64,000 nucleotides of DNA, taken from the NCBI GenBank assembly GCA_052115395.1, contig JBFRGO010000001.1, one strand, 5' to 3'. The translations under genes and the position numbers were made by a program. Shown piece by piece: positions 17,227 through 25,760 of the stretch. Source of the DNA: Noviluteimonas sp052115395. Lineage in GTDB: Bacteria; Pseudomonadota; Gammaproteobacteria; Xanthomonadales; Xanthomonadaceae. The notes below the pieces were generated by a model, which ran no database searches, was not told where the DNA came from, and saw nothing but the letters and a program-made list of their open reading frames with translations. Every line of letters begins with the position of its first letter. The stretch's first letter is position 1.

Positions 17227-19245
17227 CTACGGCGCCGGCGCCCAACCCATCGAATCCGGCGACCCATCCGGGTGCGACCACCACCGCAGGCCGCTGACGC
17301 CACCCGGGCAACCGTCGCCACGCGTGCGCGTCTGCAGCACGCCGAAGGAGGTCGTCAGGCCCGCGCCGTAGCAGCCACCGCGGTTGTCGGTGAACAGGTA
17401 GTCGCGGCTCGAATTCCATTCGGTTTCCGCGTTCGTCGGTTCGCCGACGTACTGCCGCGTGGCATCGAACACATCGGCCAACCTGGTCTCGTAGCGCGCC
17501 GTGCCGCGATGGAATTGCGAGGTGCGGATGCTGCGCGCCTGGTGCACGGTCATCTGGATGTTGTTCGCGACGATGCCCGATTGCTCGTCGACACTCCGCC
17601 ACTCCCCGTCCTGGAAGTAATCGATGAGCAACGGGTAGCTCGTCGCCAGCTTGTCTTCGCTCAACAAGGTCGTGCCCAGCGTGCGGCGGCTGGTGCGGTC
17701 GACGTTGCTGGCCAGGCGCACCTTCTGCAGGAAGGAACCGAAATAGTCGTCGGTCCGGTCTTCCGGCGCGGTCACGTCCCAGGTCACCGCGTCGGTGAAG
17801 CGATTGCTCTGGATCACGGTGCTGCGGATGCGCCCGCGCGAGGTATCGACATAGCCGTCGATGTGGAAGTCGCGCCGCGCGCGCGTGGTCACCGTGCCGG
17901 TGAGGTGATGGGTCAGGCCCATGCCCGGCGGCGTGAAGTCGGTTTGCGCGAGCGTGTTGGTTTCCGTGGGGCTCGCCGGCCCCAACGTGTTGGCGGTCAC
18001 CGCACCGGGCACGATCGCGCGGCCATGGTCGGTGTAGAGGATCAACTGTCCGCCCACGAAGACCTGGTTATCGGGCTCGTTGAGCACCTGCAGGATGATC
18101 GTGTGCGTCGCGCCGTTGTTGAGCCGGCCCGCGAAGGGCGTCAGATCCACGCGGAAGGGAATGAAGTTGTTCGCCTGCACGCCGGGTGCCGGCAGGTTCA
18201 CCGTGTTGCGCAACGCGTTGGTCATGTTGCTGGGCAACCACGGGAACACCGGCGCCAAGCCCGCACGCGTGCCGTCGATCAGCACTTCCACTTCGCGGAA
18301 ACTGCCGCCGCGGCAACCGTGCGGCGGATCGCCGAAGATCGAATGGCTGTCGCCCATCGCGAAGGGCGTGTGCAGCAACGGGAACGCAATGAACGAGGCA
18401 TCGGGTGCGCATTGCGGCCAGATGCGACGGTCGGTGCCGAGCACCTGCGCATACACATCCACGAAGGCCTGGATGGTGTTGCGCGGCAGCGTGCCTTCGA
18501 AGTACGCGTTGTTGCCGGCGGCATCGGGGAAGGCGATCGGGAAGACGGCATCGGCCACGCGCTGCGCGGGCGTGGTGGTGTTGGCGCGATAGAACAACAG
18601 GCGCACGGCTGAAACGCGTGCTTGCAGCCCTTCGAAAACGAGATAGTCGTTGTCGAAGCTGCCCGGGAAAACGAAGCCCTCCGGGCGCGTGAAGTAATTC
18701 TGCAGCTCGGTGACGTCGCGTTCGAAACGCCACACCGGGATGTCGTCGGAGATCTGCGTCGACCCCGCCCACAGCGTGCCGCCGTCATGACCCGCGAAGT
18801 CGGTGTAATACAACTGGATGCTGCCGGCCGGATCGGCGTTCTCGCGCGGGCCGGTGAGTTCGACCACCAGGGTGATCTTCGAATACGGGCCCGGACAGGT
18901 GGTCGCGGGAATCAGCGTGGGTTCGGTCTCGGCGAAGCGGAAAATCCCGCGTTCGGTGGAGATCGTCTGCACGCACGGCGTGCCCGACGCGCGCGGCACG
19001 CGGGGTTCGACCTGCAGCGGGTCGGCGCCGGCCGCCGATGGCAGGAGTGAAGCGGCGAACAGGTTGATGCGTTGCGCGCGCTCGGCGTTGGATGCGTGCG
19101 TCGCGCTTGTCGCATGGGGCGCGACCGATGCATGTGCGGTGCGCGGCGTTGCCTCGCGTTGCGCGGTGCCCAGCGCCCAGACGCCGAACGTGCAAAGCGC
19201 GGCGCCCGCGATCGCGAGCCCGCGCACGATGGATTGCGTGGACAT
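17227..19245 (-). CDS. Secreted PNGase A-like (peptide-N-glycosidase A family) protein
   Basis: This 672-residue exported protein begins with a signal peptide (about residues 1-30) behind a strong GGAGG ribosome site. The body resembles the peptide N-glycosidase A family: PGPYSKITLVVEL, then a beta-sandwich with VWRFERDVTELQNYF, ADAVFPIAFP, LPRNTIQAFVDVYAQ, and a second part with FREVEVLIDGTRAGL, PFRVDLTPFAGRLNNG and LILYTDHG. Bacterial members may remove N-glycans from glycoproteins outside the cell. The remaining C-terminal 200 residues are less conserved; a cysteine pair near the end could be disulfide-bonded. Activity is inferred from fold resemblance only. Confidence 0.72.
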   Translation of the reverse strand: MSTQSIVRGLAIAGAALCTFGVWALGTAQREATPRTAHASVAPHATSATHASNAERAQRINLFAASLLPSAAGADPLQVEPRVPRASGTPCVQTISTERGIFRFAETEPTLIPATTCPGPYSKITLVVELTGPRENADPAGSIQLYYTDFAGHDGGTLWAGSTQISDDIPVWRFERDVTELQNYFTRPEGFVFPGSFDNDYLVFEGLQARVSAVRLLFYRANTTTPAQRVADAVFPIAFPDAAGNNAYFEGTLPRNTIQAFVDVYAQVLGTDRRIWPQCAPDASFIAFPLLHTPFAMGDSHSIFGDPPHGCRGGSFREVEVLIDGTRAGLAPVFPWLPSNMTNALRNTVNLPAPGVQANNFIPFRVDLTPFAGRLNNGATHTIILQVLNEPDNQVFVGGQLILYTDHGRAIVPGAVTANTLGPASPTETNTLAQTDFTPPGMGLTHHLTGTVTTRARRDFHIDGYVDTSRGRIRSTVIQSNRFTDAVTWDVTAPEDRTDDYFGSFLQKVRLASNVDRTSRRTLGTTLLSEDKLATSYPLLIDYFQDGEWRSVDEQSGIVANNIQMTVHQARSIRTSQFHRGTARYETRLADVFDATRQYVGEPTNAETEWNSSRDYLFTDNRGGCYGAGLTTSFGVLQTRTRGDGCPGGVSGLRWWSHPDGSPDSMGWAPAP

Positions 19246-19493
19246 TGGCTTCCTCCCTCCCGGCACTCGAGTGAGTGCGGGGGCGGAAACTGCGTTCGGC
19301 GCTGTGTGCACGGTGTGCAAAGCAATCACGCGTGCATTACCGCAGAGTTCGCACGCGCGCTGAATGGCGCAACCCCCGCTCGGGTGAACGCTGGTCACCG
19401 CCGTGGGCCGACGTGCGTGCTGCATCGCAGCGGATCGACTGCGCGGCGGGCGGCGTCGTAAGCTCGCGCTTCGCGACGCATCGGCCCACTGAC

Positions 19494-19913
19494 TTGTCGA
19501 AGACCGCAGCCCAGGTCGTCCTGCTTTCCGGCGGCAATCCGCAGATCGCCAAGGGCGATGGCGACGGCCCCGTGCAGGCTTACATCGCCGCGATGCCCGA
19601 GTGGAAACGCGAGGTCGGGCGCCGGCTCGATGCCCTGGTCGAACGCACCGTGCCCAACCTGCGCAAGGCGGTGAAGTGGAACTCGCCGCTGTATGGCGTG
19701 GAGGGGCAGGGCTGGTTCCTCGGCGTCCACTGCTTCACCCGGTACGTCAAGCTTTCGTTTTTCAACGGCGCGTCACTGGACCCCGAGCCGCCGATCGGTT
19801 CGAAGGATCCGAAGACGCGTTACTTCCACATCCACGAAGGCGATGCGTTCGACGAGCACCGGCTCGCGCAATGGATCGCGCAGGCGGCCAAGCAGCCCGG
19901 ATGGATGCAATGA
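19494..19913 (+). CDS. DUF1801-domain protein, first of a tandem pair
   Basis: This is a 139-residue soluble protein. The DUF1801 fold is visible from VQAYIAAMPEWKREVGRRLD through AVKWNSPLYGVEGQ, FLGVHCFTRYVKLSFF and a C-terminal helix. The family includes YdhG/YdeI-like proteins of unclear function. The start is uncertain: TTG at 19494 gives an N-terminus of normal length, but there is no clear ribosome site, and longer in-frame options run back to 19275. It is followed after 16 bases by a second DUF1801 gene. Confidence 0.7.
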   Translation: MSKTAAQVVLLSGGNPQIAKGDGDGPVQAYIAAMPEWKREVGRRLDALVERTVPNLRKAVKWNSPLYGVEGQGWFLGVHCFTRYVKLSFFNGASLDPEPPIGSKDPKTRYFHIHEGDAFDEHRLAQWIAQAAKQPGWMQ

Positions 19914-19929
19914 GCGCACAGGAGCGTGC

Positions 19930-20328
19930 ATGAAGAAGGCAAGTCGGCAGGCAGGCAACGGCGACGCATCGGCCCACATCGACGCGCGCATCGCGGAGTT
20001 GGACGACTGGCGCGGCAAGACGCTCGCGCAGGTGCGCTCGATCATCCTCGCCGCGGATCCGGAGGTCGTGGAGGAATGGAAGTGGGGCGTGCCCGTGTGG
20101 TCGCACGCCGGCATCATTTGCACCGGCGAGGCGTACAAGAAACACGTCAAGCTGACTTTCGCCAACGGCGCGTCGATCGCCGATCCGAAAGGGTTGTTCA
20201 ACTCGAGCCTGGAGGGCAACGTGCGCCGCGCGATCGACCTCCAGGAAGGCGAGCAGATCGATGAGAAGGCGCTGGGTGCGTTGATCCGCGCGGCGGCGGC
20301 GCACAACACGAAAAAGAAAGCGAAATAA
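19930..20328 (+). CDS. DUF1801-domain protein, second of a tandem pair
   Basis: This is a 132-residue protein with CAGGAGCG ahead of its ATG. The DUF1801 core runs from LDDWRGKTLAQVRSIIL through EEWKWGVPVWSHAGIICTGE and YKKHVKLTFANGASI, then a C-terminal helical region and a lysine-rich tail. It is clearly related to its upstream neighbour, but diverged. Function unknown. Confidence 0.85.
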   Translation: MKKASRQAGNGDASAHIDARIAELDDWRGKTLAQVRSIILAADPEVVEEWKWGVPVWSHAGIICTGEAYKKHVKLTFANGASIADPKGLFNSSLEGNVRRAIDLQEGEQIDEKALGALIRAAAAHNTKKKAK

Positions 20329-20332
20329 CCGA

Positions 20333-20359
20333 CGCGCCGCCTCCGTGCGAGGCGGCGCG
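20333..20359. terminator. Possible bidirectional terminator hairpin
   Basis: An 11-bp perfect inverted repeat (CGCGCCGCCTC / GAGGCGGCGCG, loop CGTGC) sits between two convergent genes, 5 bases after one stop and 11 bases before the other. There is no long T-tract on either side. Confidence 0.5.
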
Positions 20360-20369
20360 CGATTCGCGA

Positions 20370-20933
20370 TTACTTGCCCTTCGGCAGGAATTGCTTCGGC
20401 AAGGGCAAGTCCGGCGATTCGCCCTGCCACATCAACGACACGATCCACCAACGCTTGCCGTCGTTCATCAGCTGCAGCGTGTTGATGCCGCGCATCGTGT
20501 GATCGTCTTTTTCGATCTTCGCCTCGTAGGTCGTGAAGACGTGGGCGATGTTGCCGAACTGATCGGTGGTCCGCGCCAGTTCGTGTTCGTGGAAACCTTT
20601 CTCCAGCAGCAAGGGGCCGGAGGAGGCGATGTAGTCGTTGACGCTGAGCAGGCGGATGCCGATGGCGTCTTTGCTCTTGCCGCCGACCGGCATCATCCGC
20701 GCGCCGGGCACGAACAGCGAGCGCATGCGGTTCCAGTCGCGCGCCTGGCCGGGCGGGCCGGAGATCACGTCGTAGAGCGCGGCGATGATGCCGTCGAGCG
20801 TGGCGACGTCGGCGTCCTTCGCGGGCGGGATGGGCGTGACCACCGGGTTGGCCGGCGGTTCGGCGTGCGGCGCGGTCTGGGCGAAGGCCGGCGCGCAGGT
20901 GAGCGCGAGGAGCAGGGTCAGCGGAAGGCGCAT
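20370..20933 (-). CDS. Exported SnoaL/DUF4440-like protein
   Basis: This 187-residue protein has a signal peptide (LPLTLLLALTCAPAFAQ) and a proline-rich linker (PPANPVVTPIPPAK) before one NTF2-like domain of about 125 residues: LDGIIAALYDVISGP, WNRMRSLFVPGARM, HVFTTYEAKIE and RWWIVSLMWQGE. Such cone-shaped domains bind or convert small molecules, but no catalytic pattern identifies this one. The start is chosen to give a signal peptide. Confidence 0.75.
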   Translation of the reverse strand: MRLPLTLLLALTCAPAFAQTAPHAEPPANPVVTPIPPAKDADVATLDGIIAALYDVISGPPGQARDWNRMRSLFVPGARMMPVGGKSKDAIGIRLLSVNDYIASSGPLLLEKGFHEHELARTTDQFGNIAHVFTTYEAKIEKDDHTMRGINTLQLMNDGKRWWIVSLMWQGESPDLPLPKQFLPKGK

Positions 20934-21012
20934 GCGAAGGTCCGGGTCGGCGTCTGGTGGACGGGCGATCAGGCCATCGGCAGGGCGGCGCGGACAGTGC
21001 CACAAGCTGGGG

Positions 21013-21282
21013 TCATGTCCCCCTGGATTCGTTCTCCATCGCCTTCTCGACGATCTGCCCGTACAGGGACACCAGGCGGCTCGCGAGCGGCTGCAGCTCC
21101 GGGTGGCGCGCGACGTACTGGTGGCTCAGGTTGGCGTCTTCGACCAGGTCCTTGAGGAATTCGAACTCGCCGTCGTCGAGCTTCGTGCCGGCATCCACGC
21201 GCTGCTGCAGTTCCAGCATGCGCGGCAGGCGCGCATTGAGGCGATCGAGCAGCACCTTGCTGACCGCGTATTCGTCCGACAT
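21013..21282 (-). CDS. Conserved hypothetical 89-residue protein
   Basis: This small, acidic, probably all-helical protein (LLDRLNARLPRMLELQQRVD, EFEFLKDLVEDAN) has no cysteines and no membrane segment. It has the look of a cytoplasmic four-helix protein. No family name was recalled. It lies 14 bases downstream of the DUF2950 gene and is probably on the same transcript. Confidence 0.65.
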   Translation of the reverse strand: MSDEYAVSKVLLDRLNARLPRMLELQQRVDAGTKLDDGEFEFLKDLVEDANLSHQYVARHPELQPLASRLVSLYGQIVEKAMENESRGT

Positions 21283-21296
21283 TGCACGGCGCCCGC

Positions 21297-22181
21297 CTAG
21301 GGCTTGGGTTCGTCGATCGCCTGCCAGCCGCTGTCAGGATCGAAGCTCTTGATCTTCGCGACCGCGCGATCGGTGTCCTTGCCCAGGTCGCGTTCGAACA
21401 CGCCGCCGTCGTGGCTGATCATGAAGGACTTCAACCCGGTATCGCCGTATTTCGCCGGCCAGGCGATGAGGGCGAACCCGCGGCTCATGTTGTCGCCGAG
21501 CACGTATTTGTACGCGCCGCCGGGCGCCGAAGGGCCTTGCGATTCGAGGATGCGGTAGCGGTAGCCGAGGTATTCGCCCTTCGGCGTGTCGTCGCCGAAC
21601 AGCGGGCCGAGCGGGCTGATTTCGCCGCTGTCGTCGTCGGCCCAATACAGGCCGTCGTGTTGCCCGTCGGTGCTGATGAACTTGCGCGCGTATTCCAGCA
21701 CGCCGTCGCCGTCGCGATCTTCGTCGGCGTAGTCGTTCTGCGCGTCGTGGTAGGTGCGCAAGGCATCGATCACGTCGATCTCGTTGCGGCCGATGCGGCG
21801 TGCGCGGATTTCATCGGCGCCCGCGACGAGGTCGTAGTGCCAGCCTTTCGCGTCCTTCTTCAGGGGCACGGGAAGGGTCCACGCATCCGCGCCCACCGCG
21901 AGCATCTTGCTGCCCGTGCCGGTGTCGGTCCACGAATGGCGATCGCGATACTTGGCCAGGAATGCATCGACATCGCTGCGGTCGACGCTGCCGGTCGGGA
22001 TGTAGGTGCGCCAATCCTTGCCGAGCAACGCGGCCAGTTGCGTCGCGTCGGCCTGCGTGGTGCCGAGCGCCTTGACGAGCGCGTCGCCTGCGGCGTCGGG
22101 CGTCGGGAAGGCTTGCTGCGCGAAGGCGGGCATCGCGAAGGCGAGCGCGGCGAACGTTGCGATCGGAAGCAGCCTGTTCAT
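21297..22181 (-). CDS. DUF2950 family exported protein
   Basis: This is a 294-residue protein with a signal peptide (RLLPIATFAALAFAMPAFA). The DUF2950 pattern is clear: FPTPDAAGDALVKAL near the N-terminus, an Asp-rich central loop (DEDRDGDGVLEYA) and C-terminal ALIAWPAKYGDTGLKSFMI and GGVFERDLG. The start overlaps the DUF3300 stop as ATGA. DUF2950 and DUF3300 genes are often neighbours, which implies a joint role in the periplasm, but none is known. Confidence 0.88.
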   Translation of the reverse strand: MNRLLPIATFAALAFAMPAFAQQAFPTPDAAGDALVKALGTTQADATQLAALLGKDWRTYIPTGSVDRSDVDAFLAKYRDRHSWTDTGTGSKMLAVGADAWTLPVPLKKDAKGWHYDLVAGADEIRARRIGRNEIDVIDALRTYHDAQNDYADEDRDGDGVLEYARKFISTDGQHDGLYWADDDSGEISPLGPLFGDDTPKGEYLGYRYRILESQGPSAPGGAYKYVLGDNMSRGFALIAWPAKYGDTGLKSFMISHDGGVFERDLGKDTDRAVAKIKSFDPDSGWQAIDEPKP

Positions 22182-23851
22182 CGACGACGTCCTCCACCAT
22201 GGGCGCCACCGGAAGCGGCGCGTTGCGGTTGATGCGATGCCTGGCGTTGTTGTCCGCCGCCACCGCCGCGCGGTTGTCGGTTGACCTGGTGGGAGGCTTG
22301 TTGTCGACCACCGCCCTGGCGCGACTGGCTCTGGCTCGCGCGGCCGCGTTGCGCGGCGGCGTGCGACTGCTGTGGTTGGCGCGCGCCCGAGAAGGCATCG
22401 TTGTGCGGGCGTTGCTGGCGATTCGCCTGTTGCCGCGCCGCATCGCGCGAGGCGTGGTTGTTCGCGCCTTGTTGGCGATGTTGCGTGGGTTGCCGGTTTT
22501 GACCGGCCTGGCGGTTGCCGGCGTTCTGTCGATTTCCTGCGTTGGCGCGATTGCCTGCGTTCGCACGATCGCCGGCACCTGCGCGATTCGCGCTGGCTGC
22601 CGCGCGATTGCGCTGCGCATCGCGATTTCCGCCCGCCGCCGTGCGATCCCGTGCATCGGCGCGCGCGCGATCGGCACCACCGCGTTGCTCGACATCGCGC
22701 CGCGCTGTCTGCGCGCGTTGCTGCGCTTCGCGATTGTTGCGCGCCGGCGACTCCATGCCGCGACGTTCCATCGACTGTCGCGCTTCCGCACGCCGCGCAT
22801 CATCGCCACGCATGCGATCACGCGAGGCCGAATCGGGCAGGCGATTGGAGAACTTGTCGCGGTTGACCTGGTCGCGATACGGCACGCCGTCGCGATGCAG
22901 GCTGTTGTGCTGCCAGTTGCCGTTGCTGATCTGCCGGTTGGTGTTGATGCTGTTGTAGCGGTTGACGTTGATGTTCACGTCGTTGCCGCCCCAATCCATG
23001 TCGCCCCACAGCGAATCGGCGATCGCCACGCCCGTGCCCCACGCCAGGCCGCGCGCGAGCGCGCTGCCGACCGGGTAATACGCCGACGGCGGCGGATAGT
23101 AGGGCGGTGGATACGAGGGATAGGCCCACGTGCCGTAAGCGGTGGTCGGGTTGTAGCTGGGCACGTAGACCGTCTGCGGATCGGCGGACTGGATGACGAT
23201 GACATCGGTCGAGGCAGCCGGTGCGGCCGTCGTGACTGCGCCGCTGCCGCTTTCGTCATAGACCGGCGCCGGCTCGGAAGGCGGGGGCGCGGGTTGCGTG
23301 CTGATCTTCTGGTATTCGTTGCTGGCCAGGTTCCCCGCGTCCTGCGCCTTGTGGCGCAACTGCTGCACGGCATCCATCACGTTGTCCGGCTGCGCGAGGA
23401 AGGCATCGCCCAGGCGTTGTACCCATGCCGGATCCTGCCCGAGCGTCGCCAGCGCCTGCGGGAATGCGACGAGCGATTGCACGCTCGGGTCCCAGGGTTG
23501 ATCGGCGACTTGCCGCACCGCGGCGTCGCCCTTGGCAGTCGGATTGGCTTTCGACCATGCGGCCGCATCGGCGACATCGCCCGGGTAGGTCGCCGCCATC
23601 AGCACCTGCGCGAGCAAGGGGTCGGGATACAGCGCGATGGGCGCGAGCATCTGCGCAAGCTCTTCCTGCGTGAACACACGATCGCGCGCAGCCGGTGCGG
23701 CCGGTGCCGCGGCGGTGGTGGCCGCGGGCGCAGGCGCCGCGGGGGCGGCTGCGGTCGCGGGTGTCGGTGTAGCAGGCGCCTTCGCCTCCTCCTTCTTGCA
23801 CGACGCGCAAGCGAGGACAACGACGACCGGCAGCATCCATCGCATCGACAT
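22178..23851 (-). CDS. DUF3300 family lipoprotein with low-complexity C-terminus
   Basis: This is a 557-residue protein. A lipobox (VLAC, about residue 15) after a short hydrophobic segment marks it as a lipoprotein, and a Pro/Ala-rich linker follows. The DUF3300 domain is at about residues 55-260 (EELAQMLAPIALYPDPLLAQ, then PQTVYVPSYNP). The remaining 270 residues are repetitive and rich in Asn, Arg, Gln, Ala and Gly with NRANAGNRQ-type repeats and a GGGRRR end; it is probably disordered and strongly basic. GGAGG precedes the chosen ATG. It is coupled to DUF2950 by an ATGA overlap. Confidence 0.88.
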   Translation of the reverse strand: MSMRWMLPVVVVLACASCKKEEAKAPATPTPATAAAPAAPAPAATTAAAPAAPAARDRVFTQEELAQMLAPIALYPDPLLAQVLMAATYPGDVADAAAWSKANPTAKGDAAVRQVADQPWDPSVQSLVAFPQALATLGQDPAWVQRLGDAFLAQPDNVMDAVQQLRHKAQDAGNLASNEYQKISTQPAPPPSEPAPVYDESGSGAVTTAAPAASTDVIVIQSADPQTVYVPSYNPTTAYGTWAYPSYPPPYYPPPSAYYPVGSALARGLAWGTGVAIADSLWGDMDWGGNDVNINVNRYNSINTNRQISNGNWQHNSLHRDGVPYRDQVNRDKFSNRLPDSASRDRMRGDDARRAEARQSMERRGMESPARNNREAQQRAQTARRDVEQRGGADRARADARDRTAAGGNRDAQRNRAAASANRAGAGDRANAGNRANAGNRQNAGNRQAGQNRQPTQHRQQGANNHASRDAARQQANRQQRPHNDAFSGARQPQQSHAAAQRGRASQSQSRQGGGRQQASHQVNRQPRGGGGGQQRQASHQPQRAASGGAHGGGRRR

Positions 23852-23979
23852 GGCAGGCCTCCCGACGGGAGCTTGCAGTCTGTTCGCCATGCCCGGCCCG
23901 CGCCACAGCAAAACAACCGACGGGGGACAGCAAAATTACTGAGCCGGATGGCAAGCTCGGCCGCAGGCGGGCGGCGTGT

Positions 23980-24558
23980 TCAGAACCCGAAGCGTGCGCC
24001 CGCGCCGAACAGCGTCAACGCGCCCAGCACCGCGAACAACCCGGCCGCCACGAGATGCACCAGCCGCATCGGCACGCGCGAGAGCAGCTTGTCGCCGAGG
24101 AACACGGCCGGGACGTTGGCGATCATCATGCCCAGCGTCGTGCCGAGCACGACCTCCACCGGCGCGGCGTACTTCGCGGCCAGGGCGATCGTGGCGAACT
24201 GCGTCTTGTCGCCCATCTCGGCAAGGAAGAAGGCGACCAGCGTGGTGCCGAAGACGCCCCAATGCTTCTTCGCATCGGCGTCCTTCTCGTCGAGCTTGTC
24301 GGGGATCAATGTCCACGCGGCCATGGCGAGGAACGACAGGCCGAGGATCCAGCGCAGCGGTTCGGGCCCGACCACGCGCATCAGCCACGCGCCGAGCGCG
24401 CCGGCGAGGGTGTGGTTGAAGATCGTCGCGGCGAAGATGCCGGCGATGATCGGCCACGGCTTGCGGAAGCGCGCAGCGAGGACGAAGGCGAGCAACTGCG
24501 TCTTGTCGCCGATTTCCGCAAGCGCGACGACGCCGGTCGATACGAGGAAGGCTTCCAT
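23980..24558 (-). CDS. GDT1/UPF0016 (TMEM165-type) cation exporter
   Basis: This 192-residue membrane protein carries the two inverted family motifs: ALAEIGDKTQ (about residues 12-21) and FLAEMGDKTQ (about 109-118), each at the start of a three-helix half. Bacterial members (MneA/MntX type) export Mn2+, and some may move Ca2+. The charged loop between halves (DKLDEKDADAKK) is typical. No manganese riboswitch is visible in the 69-base gap upstream. Mn2+ export is inferred from family. Confidence 0.9.
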   Translation of the reverse strand: MEAFLVSTGVVALAEIGDKTQLLAFVLAARFRKPWPIIAGIFAATIFNHTLAGALGAWLMRVVGPEPLRWILGLSFLAMAAWTLIPDKLDEKDADAKKHWGVFGTTLVAFFLAEMGDKTQFATIALAAKYAAPVEVVLGTTLGMMIANVPAVFLGDKLLSRVPMRLVHLVAAGLFAVLGALTLFGAGARFGF

Positions 24559-24627
24559 GTGAATCCCTGGAACGGCCGCGCATTCTAGCGGACGGCCGCG
24601 TCAGGGGCCCGTTGAAGCAAGCGCGGC

Positions 24628-25092
24628 TCAGCGCGTGGAGGCCGCCGCGGGCGCGACCACCGATGCCTGCGCCGGCGGCGCGCCCGATGCGGCGTCGGCC
24701 AGCGCTTCGATCCGCGCGATGTGCGCGTCGTTGGCGGCGGCCTGGTTGGCTTCTTCGGCCGGATCGTTGCCCGAATGCTGGAAGCTTTCATGCCCGTGCG
24801 TCCACTGCACCCAATCCGGCGCGCCGTTCACCGAGCCGAAGAAGATGATCAAACCGATCGCGTACACGAACGGCGAGATGAGCAGGGACGAGAGCAATTG
24901 GAAGATCCCCGCCATCGCCCCGAGCTTGGACATCGCGACGATCGCGAGGATGAAGGCGACCAGGTTCAGCGACCAGCCCAGCAGCCCCAGGCCGGGGAAG
25001 GGCAGGAGGAATGCGAGCCACGCGATGCCCAGGCAAATCCATGCCGCCTTGCCCGCGGTATTCGGTGCGCGGGCAACGATCGTTTCGTTCAT
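24628..25092 (-). CDS. Hypothetical membrane protein
   Basis: This is a 154-residue protein with about three hydrophobic segments between residues 17 and 85 and a hydrophilic Ala-rich tail (HGHESFQHSGNDPAEE). The ATG has a GGAGACG ribosome site. No family was recognised. It precedes the GDT1-type exporter by 69 bases on the same strand and may share its transcript. Confidence 0.7.
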   Translation of the reverse strand: MNETIVARAPNTAGKAAWICLGIAWLAFLLPFPGLGLLGWSLNLVAFILAIVAMSKLGAMAGIFQLLSSLLISPFVYAIGLIIFFGSVNGAPDWVQWTHGHESFQHSGNDPAEEANQAAANDAHIARIEALADAASGAPPAQASVVAPAAASTR

Positions 25093-25167
25093 TGACGTCT
25101 CCACGCCGGCTCCCCGCCGGCCCGCGGCGAGGTTATCGCAGTTCACGCTATGCTGCGCCGCGCCGCC

Positions 25168-25254
25168 GCCCGGATGGCGAAACTGGTAGACGCAAGGGAC
25201 TTAAAATCCCTCGATCGCAAGGTCATGTGGGTTCGATCCCCACTCCGGGCACCA
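25168..25254 (+). tRNA. tRNA-Leu (anticodon TAA)
   Basis: This 87-nt class II tRNA has a long variable arm (TCGATCGCAAGGTCATG). Acceptor GCCCGGA pairs with TCCGGGC, the anticodon stem AGGGA/TCCCT encloses CTTAAAA, the T loop is TTCGATC, and ACCA is encoded. Anticodon TAA reads leucine UUA/UUG. Confidence 0.96.
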
Positions 25255-25270
25255 ACGCGCAAGGGGCCAC

Positions 25271-25750
25271 ATGCCGATCCTTCGCACGACCGCGCTTCAA
25301 CTGTCCTTGCGCGCCGCGGTCGCCGCGGGGCTCGCGTTCTGGATCGCGTCGCTGCTCGGTGCGCACTACGCGATCTATGCGTTGGTCGGCGCGGTGATCG
25401 TCACCGATTTGTCTCCCAAGACGACACGACGGCTCGCGATCCAGCGCATGGCCGGCACGCTGATCGGCGCAGGCGCCGGTGCGTTGTTCGTCCATTTCCT
25501 TCCCAGCGGCCCGATTGCGCTCGGCTTCGCGATCCTGGTGTCGATGGCGACCGCCTACGCCTGTCGCTTCGAGACGCCCGCCGCGCGCGTGGCCGGCTAC
25601 GTTTGCGCGATCACGATGTTCGCGCACGGCGGCGATGTGTGGCTGTACGCTTTCGACCGCGCATGGGAAACGATGGTGGGCATCGGCACGGCGCTCGTCG
25701 TCGGCCTGGTGCCCCTGTGGCTGCGCGAGGATGAGCCAGACCCGCGCTAG
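25271..25750 (+). CDS. FUSC/aromatic-acid-exporter-like membrane protein
   Basis: This 159-residue protein consists almost wholly of membrane helices (about five or six) with the short motif YALVGAVIVTDLSPKTTRRLAI (about residues 37-58) that recalls the FUSC/ArAE membrane domain, which repeats helices around a conserved region after a G-x-V/I motif. It lacks the soluble C-terminal domain of larger members. The substrate is unknown. It starts 16 bases after tRNA-Leu. Confidence 0.7.
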   Translation: MPILRTTALQLSLRAAVAAGLAFWIASLLGAHYAIYALVGAVIVTDLSPKTTRRLAIQRMAGTLIGAGAGALFVHFLPSGPIALGFAILVSMATAYACRFETPAARVAGYVCAITMFAHGGDVWLYAFDRAWETMVGIGTALVVGLVPLWLREDEPDPR

Positions 25751-25760
25751 ACTGGATGCA

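Noticed and set aside
19246..19493. Extra gene in the 248-base divergent gap
   Set aside because: Only N-terminal extensions of the DUF1801 frame are open; they are Arg-rich with no ribosome site.
22321..22800. Tandem DNA repeat array in the DUF3300 3' half
   Set aside because: The repetition is in the protein's Asn/Arg/Gln pattern and is irregular in DNA; it is not a CRISPR or minisatellite array.
24559..24627. Manganese riboswitch upstream of the GDT1-type exporter
   Set aside because: The gap is only 69 bases, and no yybP-ykoY-like paired elements could be drawn.
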